From: an uncultured Alteromonadaceae bacterium
GTDB lineage: Bacteria > Pseudomonadota > Gammaproteobacteria > Enterobacterales > Alteromonadaceae
Assembly: GCA_947503265.1 (NCBI GenBank)
Contig: CANNDC010000005.1
Span: 1 to 64,000 of the forward strand
Length of the DNA: 64,000 nucleotides
Reading direction: 5' to 3'
The position numbers were made by a program, and so were the translations under genes. Positions 48,148-57,438 of this stretch are shown here, piece after piece. Position 1 is the first letter of the stretch; each line of letters begins with the position of its first letter. The notes beneath the pieces were generated by a model, which ran no database searches, was not told the DNA's origin, and saw nothing but the letters and a program-made list of their open reading frames with translations.

Positions 48148-49779
48148 TTAATGCTTAGCGGCCACTGAGTATTCTTGTTTGATAAGATCGGAAGCGCGCT
48201 CAGCAATCATTATCGTGGGTGCATTGGTATTTCCACCAATGAGTTTTGGCATCACTGAAGCATCCACTACCCTAATATTTTGCATTCCCATGACTTTTAA
48301 CTCACTGCTGACTACTGCCATTTCGTCGTTTTCTGCGCCCATCTTACATGTGCCGACAGGGTGATAGATGGTTTCCGCCCGTTTGCGCAAGAATGCCAGT
48401 ATTTCTTCATCTGTCTGAGCGTCAGGACCCGGCCCAATTTCTCTGGAATCGTATTTTGCGAACTCGCCCGCGGCTAATATTTTTCGCGCTTTACGGACCC
48501 CTTCAATCATAATGGCTTTGTCATCATCATGGGTGAGGTATTTGGGATCGATTACCGCAGGTGCCAAGGGATCTTTCGACGCTAATCGAATTTCTCCTCG
48601 GCTCTTGGGGTACAAACAACAGACATGAATGCCATAACCATAACCAAAGGCTGTGCTCCTACCGTGATTCAGCAATATAGCGGGTAGAAAATGGTATTGA
48701 ATATCAGGGCGGTCAGTGGCGTATTTAGTACGAGCAAAACCGCCAGCTTCTGCAATATTAGATGTCATCAGGCCTTTACGACCAAACAGATACTTGAACG
48801 CAGCACTGACGTACATGGGCAATGCGCTAAAGGCAACAGCATATCCTTCTCTCGCTTTACAGCGATGCTGAACAATCGCGTCTAGATGATCTTGCAGGTT
48901 TTGCCCAACTCCAGGTAAATCATGGACCAAATCAACACCAACTTGCTGAAGGTGTTGCTTAGGTCCTATTCCCGATAACATAAGCATTTGAGGACTGTTG
49001 ATTGCGCCACCGCTAACGATCACCTCTTTGTCTGCAAACAATTCCGTTATTTCGCCATTAATTTCGACCAAAACCCCTTTTGCGGTTTTGTCTTCAATCA
49101 GAATTCGCTGCACTTGCGCTCGCATGATAACGGTTAGATTGTCTCTTTCCATAGCTGGCTTTAAGTAGCCTTTGGCTGTCGAGCATCTTTGCCCGTTTTG
49201 TTGGGTGACTTGATAAAAACCTAGCCCTTCTCTATCTGGTCCGTTGAAGTCTTTAACTTGTTTCTCATTGACTTCCGGAGCTGCTCTAACAAAAGATTCT
49301 GACAGTGGATTAACATGTCTTAAATCACTCACGCTCAGCAAGCCTTCGGCGCCGTGATCTGGATTCTCGCCGTTTTGCTGATTTTCCGCTTTTTTGAAAT
49401 AGGGTAAGACAGACTGCCAATGCCAACCATCGCCTCCCATTTCAGACCAATCATCGTAGTCTTGAGGGACGCCACGGATATAACACATGGCATTTAGGGA
49501 ACTTGATCCCCCCAAAACTTTACCTCTTGGCCAATACATTTCTCGATTGTTCAGTTCAGATTGGGGGGCAGTATTGTATTTCCAACCAACCCCTTCTACG
49601 CGCGAAAGTAACGACAAACCAAAAGGAATATGGATTAACGGACTCGAATCTTTGCCACCAGCTTCGAGTAGGCAGACACTAAACTGCGGATTTTCAGTCA
49701 GGCGCGAAGCAAGCACAGCACCTGCTGAACCGGCGCCAATGACGATAAAATCAAAGTGGGTATTAGCTAATTTTTGCAT
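48148..49779 (-). CDS. GMC-family FAD oxidoreductase (choline/alcohol dehydrogenase-like)
   Basis: The 543-residue protein has the FAD motif IVIGAGSAGAVLASRL, GMC signature 1 (PRGKVLGGSSSLNAMCYIRG) and signature 2 (SGGAINSPQMLMLSGIGP), and a C-terminal YHPVGTCKMG with the active His. It oxidises an alcohol, possibly choline or a long-chain alcohol released from wax esters. There is no betaine aldehyde dehydrogenase beside it, so a choline role is not supported by context. Confidence 0.88.
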   Translation of the reverse strand: MQKLANTHFDFIVIGAGSAGAVLASRLTENPQFSVCLLEAGGKDSSPLIHIPFGLSLLSRVEGVGWKYNTAPQSELNNREMYWPRGKVLGGSSSLNAMCYIRGVPQDYDDWSEMGGDGWHWQSVLPYFKKAENQQNGENPDHGAEGLLSVSDLRHVNPLSESFVRAAPEVNEKQVKDFNGPDREGLGFYQVTQQNGQRCSTAKGYLKPAMERDNLTVIMRAQVQRILIEDKTAKGVLVEINGEITELFADKEVIVSGGAINSPQMLMLSGIGPKQHLQQVGVDLVHDLPGVGQNLQDHLDAIVQHRCKAREGYAVAFSALPMYVSAAFKYLFGRKGLMTSNIAEAGGFARTKYATDRPDIQYHFLPAILLNHGRSTAFGYGYGIHVCCLYPKSRGEIRLASKDPLAPAVIDPKYLTHDDDKAIMIEGVRKARKILAAGEFAKYDSREIGPGPDAQTDEEILAFLRKRAETIYHPVGTCKMGAENDEMAVVSSELKVMGMQNIRVVDASVMPKLIGGNTNAPTIMIAERASDLIKQEYSVAAKH

Positions 49780-50075
49780 GTAAAACGATTAAAACAACTC
49801 ATCTGATCTCTTACCAGTAAGCATACCAAATGTGTTAAAGGATTGTTACTACTCTCTACTAATACTTCTGTATAACTCGTGTTTGTAATGACCCACATCC
49901 TCAATAGCTATGGCAAAATACCCTTGCTTCATGTTGACTTTTATAGCCTCACAACTTCACACTAGAACGTATTAACTGTTTTTACCGTGTTTGAGTTTGA
50001 TTTAGATCACGTAAAGGGAGAATCATCTCGTCAATGCCGCACCTCGCAAGGTGAAATTTTAAATAGAGTAGGTTT

Positions 50076-50789
50076 GTGAAATCCGATTGGAAAATAAGAT
50101 TAGAACGTAAAATAGCCGAATGGATGATTCGCCTTGGTCGAGTCAAACATGTTGACTACAGCGTGAAAGAGCTAGAGGAAATATTGACTCCGTATTTTCC
50201 AGCTGAATTCATCGTTGATGTACCCGTTGGTAAAGGCCTATTCACTCTCAATTCAGCAAAAATAATAATCCCGCAAAAATCACAAAAAATCCACGTAGAA
50301 TTGAATAGCAAATTGAAAATTGATTCGTTGGGGAACCCGCTCTATCGAGCCAACCTCAGAGTCAAGTTGCTGGCGAAACCTGCATATGACAAAGTGTTAA
50401 AACAGGTTTCAGTAGACACTTTGGAACTGGACAGTATCCAAATCATTAATGATGAATATGCCATGTTAAATGACTCAAAACATATTCTCGATATGGTATT
50501 ACCTAATGGCGTTAGGAGTTTAATGACAGACACCTTTAAAACTGCCATGGGTTTTATGACGATTGGTAGTTCAGACATGGCATCAGAATACGTAAAACTC
50601 TATATGACAGGTAGCAAACAAAGGGTACTGGACTATCACCGCCCACAAATTGAAAAACTGATCAGTGACTTAAGAGAAGACCCCAACTTCATTTATGAAA
50701 TGGACGAATCCGATTGGCAACAACGACTGTTTCGAAAATACGGGGAAAGAGTCGTTGTGGAAGATCATTGCCTTAGGTTCAAGTTTTAA
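50076..50789 (+). CDS. DUF1439-like protein of unknown function
   Basis: The 237-residue protein appears to start with GTG at 50076 behind AGAGTAGG. It has no signal peptide but a basic N-terminus and a lipid-transfer-like beta region (about 50-140) that resembles DUF1439 proteins. It is alone on the plus strand between the GMC and wax ester synthase genes. No function is claimed. Confidence 0.6.
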   Translation: MKSDWKIRLERKIAEWMIRLGRVKHVDYSVKELEEILTPYFPAEFIVDVPVGKGLFTLNSAKIIIPQKSQKIHVELNSKLKIDSLGNPLYRANLRVKLLAKPAYDKVLKQVSVDTLELDSIQIINDEYAMLNDSKHILDMVLPNGVRSLMTDTFKTAMGFMTIGSSDMASEYVKLYMTGSKQRVLDYHRPQIEKLISDLREDPNFIYEMDESDWQQRLFRKYGERVVVEDHCLRFKF

Positions 50790-50876
50790 GCAAACAAAGG
50801 CTCTGCGATTTGAATTGCCCTAGTTAATTCAAGATCTGTGTTTTCCATAGCACCTTCCTGCAATTAGCCTGTTCCG

Positions 50877-52355
50877 CTAAGAGATTTTTTCTTCCTGTTC
50901 TTGAAGTTGTTCTTCATGAATTTCTTCATCAACAATAGACAAGGCATCATCCCTTACCTTTTCACCAATATCGTCGATATTTAACGTGGGATCATCGATA
51001 CAACGTTCTAGCATGTCGAATGCTTCGATAAAATATTGAGATAAGGTTTCCAACGACTTGACGTTTTTGTTGCAACACACCAAACCGACGTTCGCGACGC
51101 CTGCATAGGTAATTAACGTGATATTGACACCTCCACCCGGTGTCATAGTTGAAATGGGATACATGGACAAGAGTTTACTGTCTTTCAAATATCGTTGTTC
51201 TACTGGACCAGGAACATTTGATATCAGAATATTCGCTATAGGCTTTACAAAATCGGAAATCCGCAGCATTTCAAACATGAGTGCGAACGATTGAATTAAC
51301 AGCGTGTAATTACTGAACGCCATTGGGCGGGAGCGTTTCGCAGCACGCTTAACGATACGATGATTTTCGATAATTTGACGAAGTCGTAAATACGGATCAG
51401 TTTTTCCGTGAGCCAAACGCACCGGAACGATCGCTATTTTATTTCCAGCGGTCTTTTCACCAGGTTTGCGCAAATTGATCGGCATATTGGTGAACAGTGC
51501 TTTACTAAAAGAATGTCCATGATCTTTCAAAAAGCGATGAACGCCAATATCAAAACAACATAGTAAAATTTCATTGGCTGAGGCTCTAGCTCGCTTGCTT
51601 AATCCTCTCACGCGCACAAAATCCAAATCGACTGTCGATACCACCCGTCCCTTTTTAACCTGGCCGGTTAACAGGGTTTTAGTTCCCGAAAAAGGAATCG
51701 GCATGTAGTGAGTATTGACCCGAATTATTTTTAAGAACAAGCGCATTAATATGTACAAGAGGTCGAAAACAACCAACAAAATACCGATGAGACCAAAAAC
51801 TAATGTTTTGAACAAACCTAAACTCTTGCGTTTTCGCGTTTTTCGCTTCGCCGCCCAAACAGGCACGAAGGTATCGGTGTTTTTCTCTGGCAAATAGCCT
51901 GCTTGGAACCAGCGAATTAACGTGGCGCCATCACCATACATATGATGCACTTTGGCATAAATTGCGAACTGGTTGCTCTTTTTATCTTTGATGAAATGGT
52001 TTTGCCAAAGGGGTTTATCCCTGTCCAACCACTCTTCATGCAATCGTGCAATTAATTCATGCATGGCAAGCTTATCTTCAACATCATCAACTTCATGAAG
52101 CTGAACATGATACTGCATATCCAGTGTCTCAACTTCTTCAAGTTTTATTGGGAACCCGAGAAATGTTTTTACTTTTCCATTAAACGGTGATGTCGCTTTA
52201 TCAAATCCGCGCATCTCTTCGCACAAATTGTCTACATACTCATGCGTCGCTCCTTCGGGCATTTCCAACATTTGTAGACTTGCCACATGCTTGGGATTAT
52301 CTTCAGATTCAGTAATCCAAAACGTCTTGTCTAGAAATGATATTTTCTTGCTCAA
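50877..52355 (-). CDS. Wax ester synthase / diacylglycerol acyltransferase (WS/DGAT)
   Basis: The 492-residue enzyme has the acyltransferase motif HHMYGDG (His137, His138, Asp142), matching the family HHxxxDG, and a membrane-associated helix about residues 180-215. PLWQNHF, NVPGP and MTPGGGVNITLITY are further family signatures. It makes wax esters or triacylglycerols from acyl-CoA. It lies 25 bases after the TetR gene on the same strand, so the two are one operon. Length is normal (about 460-500). Confidence 0.92.
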   Translation of the reverse strand: MSKKISFLDKTFWITESEDNPKHVASLQMLEMPEGATHEYVDNLCEEMRGFDKATSPFNGKVKTFLGFPIKLEEVETLDMQYHVQLHEVDDVEDKLAMHELIARLHEEWLDRDKPLWQNHFIKDKKSNQFAIYAKVHHMYGDGATLIRWFQAGYLPEKNTDTFVPVWAAKRKTRKRKSLGLFKTLVFGLIGILLVVFDLLYILMRLFLKIIRVNTHYMPIPFSGTKTLLTGQVKKGRVVSTVDLDFVRVRGLSKRARASANEILLCCFDIGVHRFLKDHGHSFSKALFTNMPINLRKPGEKTAGNKIAIVPVRLAHGKTDPYLRLRQIIENHRIVKRAAKRSRPMAFSNYTLLIQSFALMFEMLRISDFVKPIANILISNVPGPVEQRYLKDSKLLSMYPISTMTPGGGVNITLITYAGVANVGLVCCNKNVKSLETLSQYFIEAFDMLERCIDDPTLNIDDIGEKVRDDALSIVDEEIHEEQLQEQEEKIS

Positions 52356-52380
52356 TCTTCTAATCCTTCAAAAATGTCAC

Positions 52381-53031
52381 TTAGGCTTGGGTTAATCCAT
52401 CGGCTAGACTGTGAGTTGCGATTGCTTCTTGCAGTTGATGTAATTCCCCTTGAGGAAGATTTATATAGGGCAATAGAGCAAATAATATCGTCGCCAAGCC
52501 TTTATATAAATGTGTTTCATCACTGACATCTTGCCCTTTAAGGGCATAATAATTTGCTGACTGAGTAAATACTAACCCGATGAGTTCGACCATCTGCTTT
52601 ATTTGCACATTACTGGCTTTTATTGAGCCTTCTGACATGAATTTTTCAAGTAATTTCTCTAAACACTTTTCCTGTAAAATAAGATGTTTGCTAAATGCTT
52701 TGGCAACACTAGGATAATTTTCTGAAAGATTAGCTTGGTTGTGGTAGAGAAATTGAAAAAGATATCCTTTTTCTAGCACTAAGAATAAAAAATAGAAGAA
52801 GTCTTCAATATTAATTTCTTTTTGGATTGTCGATTGAAGCACTTTATCCATCTGGTCCTTGTACAAGGCAAATAAGGCTTCGACTATGACTTCTTTGCCT
52901 TTGAAATGGTAGTAAAGGTTACCCGGGCTAATATCTAGTTCTAGAGATATATCCACGCTGCTAACGTTGCTCTCTCCGCGACGGTTAAATAAGTCGAGTG
53001 ACGTTACTAAAATCTTTTCTGCTGTTTTCAT
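52381..53031 (-). CDS. TetR-family transcriptional regulator
   Basis: From the ATG at 53031 the protein has 216 residues; a TTG 18 bases upstream is in frame. The N-terminal helix-turn-helix (about 5-50) reads FNRRGESNVSSVDISLELDISPGNLYYHFKGKE. It is the first gene of the operon with WS/DGAT and probably senses an acyl compound and regulates lipid storage. It diverges from the ParA gene 82 bases away. Confidence 0.88.
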   Translation of the reverse strand: MKTAEKILVTSLDLFNRRGESNVSSVDISLELDISPGNLYYHFKGKEVIVEALFALYKDQMDKVLQSTIQKEINIEDFFYFLFLVLEKGYLFQFLYHNQANLSENYPSVAKAFSKHLILQEKCLEKLLEKFMSEGSIKASNVQIKQMVELIGLVFTQSANYYALKGQDVSDETHLYKGLATILFALLPYINLPQGELHQLQEAIATHSLADGLTQA

Positions 53032-53112
53032 TTGCTCAAGTGCTCGCAATTAATACTTGCGTAATGTTAACTATCATTTCATATTGCGATTTGATTGTAC
53101 AAATAAAAGGAA

Positions 53113-53886
53113 ATGTCAGTGATAAGAGTGTTGTTTAATAAAAAAGGAGGCGTGGGTAAATCAAGTTTGACTGTCAACTTGGCGGCAATTTCAGCTAAGC
53201 AAGGTTTAAGAACCTTGGTTATTGATCTCGACACCCAATGCAACAGCACACATTACCTAGATGCCATTCGAGAGGATGACAAAAACACTATCGCCGATCT
53301 TTTTGAGCAAACCATCACGTTTCATATTCATCGTCGACCCGCGATAGAGTTCTGCCAACCCACAGGTGTTGATAATTTATCAATTATAGCGGGTTCTCAA
53401 CGACTAGCGGATATTGAAAGTGAACTGGATAGCAGGCATAAAATCTATAAATTAAAGGAAGCGTTGGCCAGTCTACAAGACGATTTCGATCGCATTTATA
53501 TAGATACTGCTCCGGCGTTGAACTTCTACAGTATGTCAGCACTTATTGCTGCGGACCGATGCTTAATTCCTATCGATTGCGATGATTTTGCTCGACAAGG
53601 ATTGTATAGCTTGCAACAAAAAATAGCCGAGATAAAAGAGGATCACAACGAAGCCCTTGAGATTGAAGGAATCATTGCCAATCAATTTATGAGCAACGCT
53701 AATTTACCCAAGCAAATTGTCAACGAACTGGTACAAGAAGGATTTCCTGTCTTAGCAGAATATATTTCGCAATCGGTAAAAATGCGTGAATCTCATCAAG
53801 CTAAGAAACCGCTTATACAATTGGCCCCCAGTCACAAATTAACCCTGGCTTTGGTGGGCATTTTTAATATTTTGGAAAAACACTAG
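53113..53886 (+). CDS. Orphan ParA-family ATPase
   Basis: The 257-residue protein has a deviant Walker A (KKGGVGKSS, Lys11-Lys16) and Walker A' DLDTQCNST, like chromosome/plasmid ParA and its cargo-positioning relatives. No ParB gene or obvious parS cluster follows. It is divergent from the TetR-WS/DGAT operon. It may position a cellular cargo, possibly a storage granule (inference). Confidence 0.9.
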   Translation: MSVIRVLFNKKGGVGKSSLTVNLAAISAKQGLRTLVIDLDTQCNSTHYLDAIREDDKNTIADLFEQTITFHIHRRPAIEFCQPTGVDNLSIIAGSQRLADIESELDSRHKIYKLKEALASLQDDFDRIYIDTAPALNFYSMSALIAADRCLIPIDCDDFARQGLYSLQQKIAEIKEDHNEALEIEGIIANQFMSNANLPKQIVNELVQEGFPVLAEYISQSVKMRESHQAKKPLIQLAPSHKLTLALVGIFNILEKH

Positions 53887-54073
53887 AAGAGTTGGTGGTT
53901 GCTTCATTGGGTTAGGAAGTAATAGGTCAATAGCTGATGTAGATGACTTAATATGACGTTTGTTTAAACCAACCAAACTCTCTGCACTTTTCAACTAATT
54001 GTGATACGACCTAGACACACTTATGCTATTAACCTAATAGCAATCATGGCATTGTTAGCATCTAGTTATTAGC

Positions 54074-54157
54074 TTTTGGTTTTTGGTTTTTGGTTTTTGG
54101 TTTTTGGTTTTTGGTTTTTGGTTTTTGGTTTTTGGTTTTTGGTTTTTGGTTTTTTGG
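54074..54157. repeat. TTTTTGG microsatellite
   Basis: Twelve GG dinucleotides separated by T5, with only one 6-T interruption at the end, form a tandem array of the 7-mer. It resembles the TTTTGG array at the left edge of the window. It runs directly into a second array of TTTTTGA. Confidence 0.95.
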
Positions 54158-54159
54158 AA

Positions 54160-54239
54160 TTTGATTTTTGATTTTTGATTTTTGATTTTTGATTTTTGAT
54201 TTTTGATTTTTGATTTTTGATTTTTGATTTTTGATTTTT
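54160..54239. repeat. TTTTTGA microsatellite
   Basis: Eleven copies of TTTTTGA follow the TTTTTGG array with a break (GGAATTTGA). The two differ at one base in the unit, so one may derive from the other by a point change that then spread. Confidence 0.95.
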
Positions 54240-54279
54240 AGTTAAAAATTGCCGAAATTGACACTTCCACCAACAAAAT

Positions 54280-55482
54280 TTACACCAGATACAATTGCAT
54301 GAAGCCGGCAATCATGCCCAGTATGGCGCCAGTAAGAATCAATTTCCATTCATCTGCCTGATACGCAGGCCGCAAAACACCTTCAAACTCCTCTGGCGTG
54401 AGCTGTTGCATCCGTTCACATAAGTCATCACCGACACGAAGAGCACTGTCTGCGTACTCATTGGCATAGTGCATATATTTACTTGTACTATCAAAAATCT
54501 GCTGGGCTGCTAGTTTCTTCATCTTGTAATACTGCTCTGAACCTACTCCAAGAGCGAAATAAGGCTGGGCAACAGCCACATAACGTTCAATGGCGTCATT
54601 TACATGCAGTTCTATCAATTCCAGTAATTGTGCCGAGCCTGAGCCATTCAACACTATTTGCGTAATATTCTCAGCGTTAATTAATTTGGCCTCAACGATA
54701 TCTGAGTAGACGCGTGAGACTTCTTTTTGCCGCTTAAGAAACATACCCTGAATTTTCAAACCCAAAAAATGAATTGGACGCTTAGGTTCGAAAATAATTT
54801 TGATTGCGATCCAGTTAGTCAACCAACCGACTAACAGTCCCCCTGCAGGCAGCACATACCAAACAGGGTGAAAAGTCCAAATGGCCAGCGTCGCCAAACC
54901 AAAAAGGAACCCGAAATACAGACCTGACTTTTCAATAAATGGAAACTCTTTTTCACCCGCAGTTAAGAAAATTTCATTGATCAACTCTGGGTTGTCCACC
55001 AGCATCTTGACGACTAATTCTTTGATATCGAGGATTTCATCAATATTGTGTTTGAAATCATCAACCATTTTCTTCACAACATTGGGAATATCCGCTTCAA
55101 TTCGCTTATAAACCAGATTTTTACCTTGCACAGGTAAACTAGCCCAAACATTCGGCGCAGATTCTTCCATTACTTGGTTAACGATGCGTCTTAGAACTTG
55201 TTTGAGTCGTCTATCGATAGAGGCAGTTAGCAGCTCTGGATCTAAGCGATCTGCTAATTCTTGAACACTCAGTAATTTGCCAAGCACTAGCTCGACTTCA
55301 ATTTCAGCCATTTCTCTGCGTTTCATGGGGATCAACCCCTGCCAACCAAAGATCGGGCGAATACCGACAAACTCAATGGGATAAAACATCATTTTGACTG
55401 CAAGGAAATTCGTTGCCCAACCAACAATCCCACTTGTGATGGGAATCACTAGCAACAAATAGTTTTGAAAAATCCAATCCAT
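54280..55482 (-). CDS. DUF445-family membrane protein
   Basis: The 400-residue protein has a hydrophobic start (about 5-35), a central membrane pair (about 195-230, GLYFGFLFGLATLAIW and VLPAGGLLVGWLTNWIAIKII), and a C-terminal helix. Two repeat-like segments with NFLAVKMMFYPIEFVG and NWIAIKIIFEPKRPIHFLG, each followed by GLIPMKRREM or GMFLKRQKEVS, are characteristic of DUF445 (YheB-like). Its function is unknown. It converges on the ParA gene. Confidence 0.82.
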   Translation of the reverse strand: MDWIFQNYLLLVIPITSGIVGWATNFLAVKMMFYPIEFVGIRPIFGWQGLIPMKRREMAEIEVELVLGKLLSVQELADRLDPELLTASIDRRLKQVLRRIVNQVMEESAPNVWASLPVQGKNLVYKRIEADIPNVVKKMVDDFKHNIDEILDIKELVVKMLVDNPELINEIFLTAGEKEFPFIEKSGLYFGFLFGLATLAIWTFHPVWYVLPAGGLLVGWLTNWIAIKIIFEPKRPIHFLGLKIQGMFLKRQKEVSRVYSDIVEAKLINAENITQIVLNGSGSAQLLELIELHVNDAIERYVAVAQPYFALGVGSEQYYKMKKLAAQQIFDSTSKYMHYANEYADSALRVGDDLCERMQQLTPEEFEGVLRPAYQADEWKLILTGAILGMIAGFMQLYLV

Positions 55483-55789
55483 ATCGAGGTTTATCGCCTA
55501 CTTAATTTTATTTTAATTGTTCGCAAGGAGATTCATAAAGATACGGCTTACACAATCAATGACAGCTTGATGCAGCCTTATTTCTCTATTTTCCAATAAT
55601 GTAGTGCTTCTATGTCAGGCTAAACTTTGCAATTAGAATGGTCAATCTAATTTAGGGTTTTCGTACCAAGTTGTTAAGACTTGCTGACATTCTTGAATGA
55701 TATTTTATTGTTATTTGGTAGCCTTTTCTAAAAATTTACTTTAATAAGGTGGTATGACAAGAGAATTGAACCATTGAGAGTAGTAATCG
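55483..55789. other. Intergenic region before the patatin gene
   Basis: This 307-base stretch holds the divergent promoters of the DUF445 and patatin genes. No hairpin or operator is evident. Confidence 0.5.
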
Positions 55790-57268
55790 ATGACAGATAG
55801 TAACACTTTGACTAGCTTAGACGAAGCGATTAAAAATGCGGCGAACTATAGCGAATATCGTGATGCATGCGAGGCTCACGACGAGTTATCCGGTGCGGAT
55901 GAATGGAAAGCCAAAGACGTTTGCAAACAATACGATTACAGATTGATACGAAAGCGTACGCAACGAATAAAATTGGCTCGCTCTCGCAATGATGCCTTAG
56001 GTTTGATGTCAATCATGCATGAAGGACTGCACGGTAATTTAGGCAATATCGCCAATCCCGCATTGAAAAACAGCGCTAAACTAGGTACCAAAAACCTAAT
56101 TCAAGAGTTTATAGATCAAGTGGTTGAAGGTCTGGAATTTATTTACCATGCCGATGAACGCGAAGTCGACTTTTACGAAAAATTATCATTCTTTGAAGAA
56201 ACGGCCCATGCATTTGGCCGCAGTTGTTTGATGTTAAGTGGTGGCGCTGGTCTCGGCTTCTTCCACGGTGGAGTGGTGAAATCTCTTGCTGAACATGACT
56301 TACTTCCGGATGTGGTGTCGGGTGCGAGTGCGGGTTCCATTATCGCTTCACTGGTAGCAACTCGCACCAACGAAGAGTTACTTCAAGCGCTAGAACCACA
56401 GAATATCCATGAAAAATTTAGCCAATGGCGTCTTTGGCAAGGGCTTGGTAACAAAAGCATTTTGGATAGCACCAATTTGGAAAATGCCCTAATCGAATTA
56501 TTTGATGTCATCACGTTTGAAGAAGCTTACCGAAAAACAGGAAGACACGTTACCGTGACTGTATCACCTTACGAATTGCATCAGTTTTCCCGTATTTTGA
56601 ATGCTAAAACATCGCCTAATGCCATTATTACCCAGGCGGTTCGCGCCTCATGTGCCATTCCGTTGGTATTTAGCCCCGTGCAATTAAAAGCGAAAAATCA
56701 AGCCGGTGAGATTATTCCTTACATTCCCAACCGACGCTTTGTCGATGGCTCTGTCATGGCTGACATGCCATTCAAACAATTGTCACGCCTATATGGAGTC
56801 AATCACAGTATTGTCAGCCAAACCAACCCAATTGCAGTTCCTTTTTTAGCCAGAGATAAACGTGATACAACGGGGATATTGGCTCTTACATGGCGACACC
56901 TAGCCAACTTGTCTAAAGCCAACAGCATATTTGCTTTTGATGTACTTGAAGAAATGATCCCTAACAAAAATGCGAAATTAGGGATCCACAAGATACGCTC
57001 AATCATTGACCAACAATATGTCGGTGATATCAACATTCTACCCAAGAGAGGATTTGCTAGCCTTAAGCACATCTTCGCCAATCCATCACAAAAAAGCATA
57101 GAAAAGCTAATAGATGGTGCCGAAAGAGCAACTTGGTCACAGTTAGACAATATAAAGCGCAACACGATTATAAGTAAAACGTTGCGTACCTGCTTAAAAC
57201 AACTAAAACAAAGAGAAGCCAGAGTGTTGACTGAACACAAGGGCTTAAAACTGGTTCAAAATCGCTAA
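55790..57268 (+). CDS. Patatin-like phospholipase with DUF3336
   Basis: The 492-residue protein has an N-terminal DUF3336 region (about 1-140) and the patatin fold: oxyanion loop GGAGLGFFHGG (about 150), nucleophile Ser180 in GASAGS and Asp319 in DGSVMADMP. It should release fatty acids from phospholipids or triacylglycerols, like the yeast TGL3/4/5 group with the same N-terminal part. No signal peptide is evident. This lipase may mobilise the neutral lipids made by the WS/DGAT gene nearby. Confidence 0.88.
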   Translation: MTDSNTLTSLDEAIKNAANYSEYRDACEAHDELSGADEWKAKDVCKQYDYRLIRKRTQRIKLARSRNDALGLMSIMHEGLHGNLGNIANPALKNSAKLGTKNLIQEFIDQVVEGLEFIYHADEREVDFYEKLSFFEETAHAFGRSCLMLSGGAGLGFFHGGVVKSLAEHDLLPDVVSGASAGSIIASLVATRTNEELLQALEPQNIHEKFSQWRLWQGLGNKSILDSTNLENALIELFDVITFEEAYRKTGRHVTVTVSPYELHQFSRILNAKTSPNAIITQAVRASCAIPLVFSPVQLKAKNQAGEIIPYIPNRRFVDGSVMADMPFKQLSRLYGVNHSIVSQTNPIAVPFLARDKRDTTGILALTWRHLANLSKANSIFAFDVLEEMIPNKNAKLGIHKIRSIIDQQYVGDINILPKRGFASLKHIFANPSQKSIEKLIDGAERATWSQLDNIKRNTIISKTLRTCLKQLKQREARVLTEHKGLKLVQNR

Positions 57269-57274
57269 ATTTTC

Positions 57275-57336
57275 CATTCCCCCTCGCGAAAAACACAGGT
57301 ATTGACTAAAATTATTGAGTCAAGCGCGAGGGAATG
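57275..57336. repeat. Large nested inverted repeat
   Basis: Outer arms CATTCCCCCTCGCG (57275-57288) and CGCGAGGGAATG (57325-57336) are complementary with a two-base bulge. Inside them TTGACT (57302-57307) and AGTCAA (57318-57323) form a second stem around a 10-base loop. It starts 6 bases after the patatin stop. No T-run follows, so it is not a classical terminator; an mRNA-end element or an attenuator for the next gene is possible. Confidence 0.8.
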
Positions 57337-57438
57337 ACTTGCACCAACCAGTACTGCTTTCCTCGTTGCGTCAAAAATCAGTTATGTCTTCGATTTTTGC
57401 CTATTAATAAATCAAACTGATTACGACAAGGAAAGACT

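Larger units (their letters stand above)
53887..54279. other. Intergenic region carrying two 7-mer microsatellites
   Basis: The region lies between two convergent genes (ParA and the DUF445 gene). Apart from the arrays at 54074-54239 it has no coding signal; the short open frame reading through the arrays is a by-product of the period-7 repeat. Confidence 0.7.

Noticed and set aside
54074..54239. Possible CRISPR-like array
   Set aside because: The units are 7-base microsatellites with no spacers and there are no cas genes.
54069..54311. 80-residue open frame rich in Lys/Asn/Gln on the minus strand
   Set aside because: It is the translation of the period-7 microsatellites and runs into the DUF445 gene; no ribosome-binding site or protein-like sequence.
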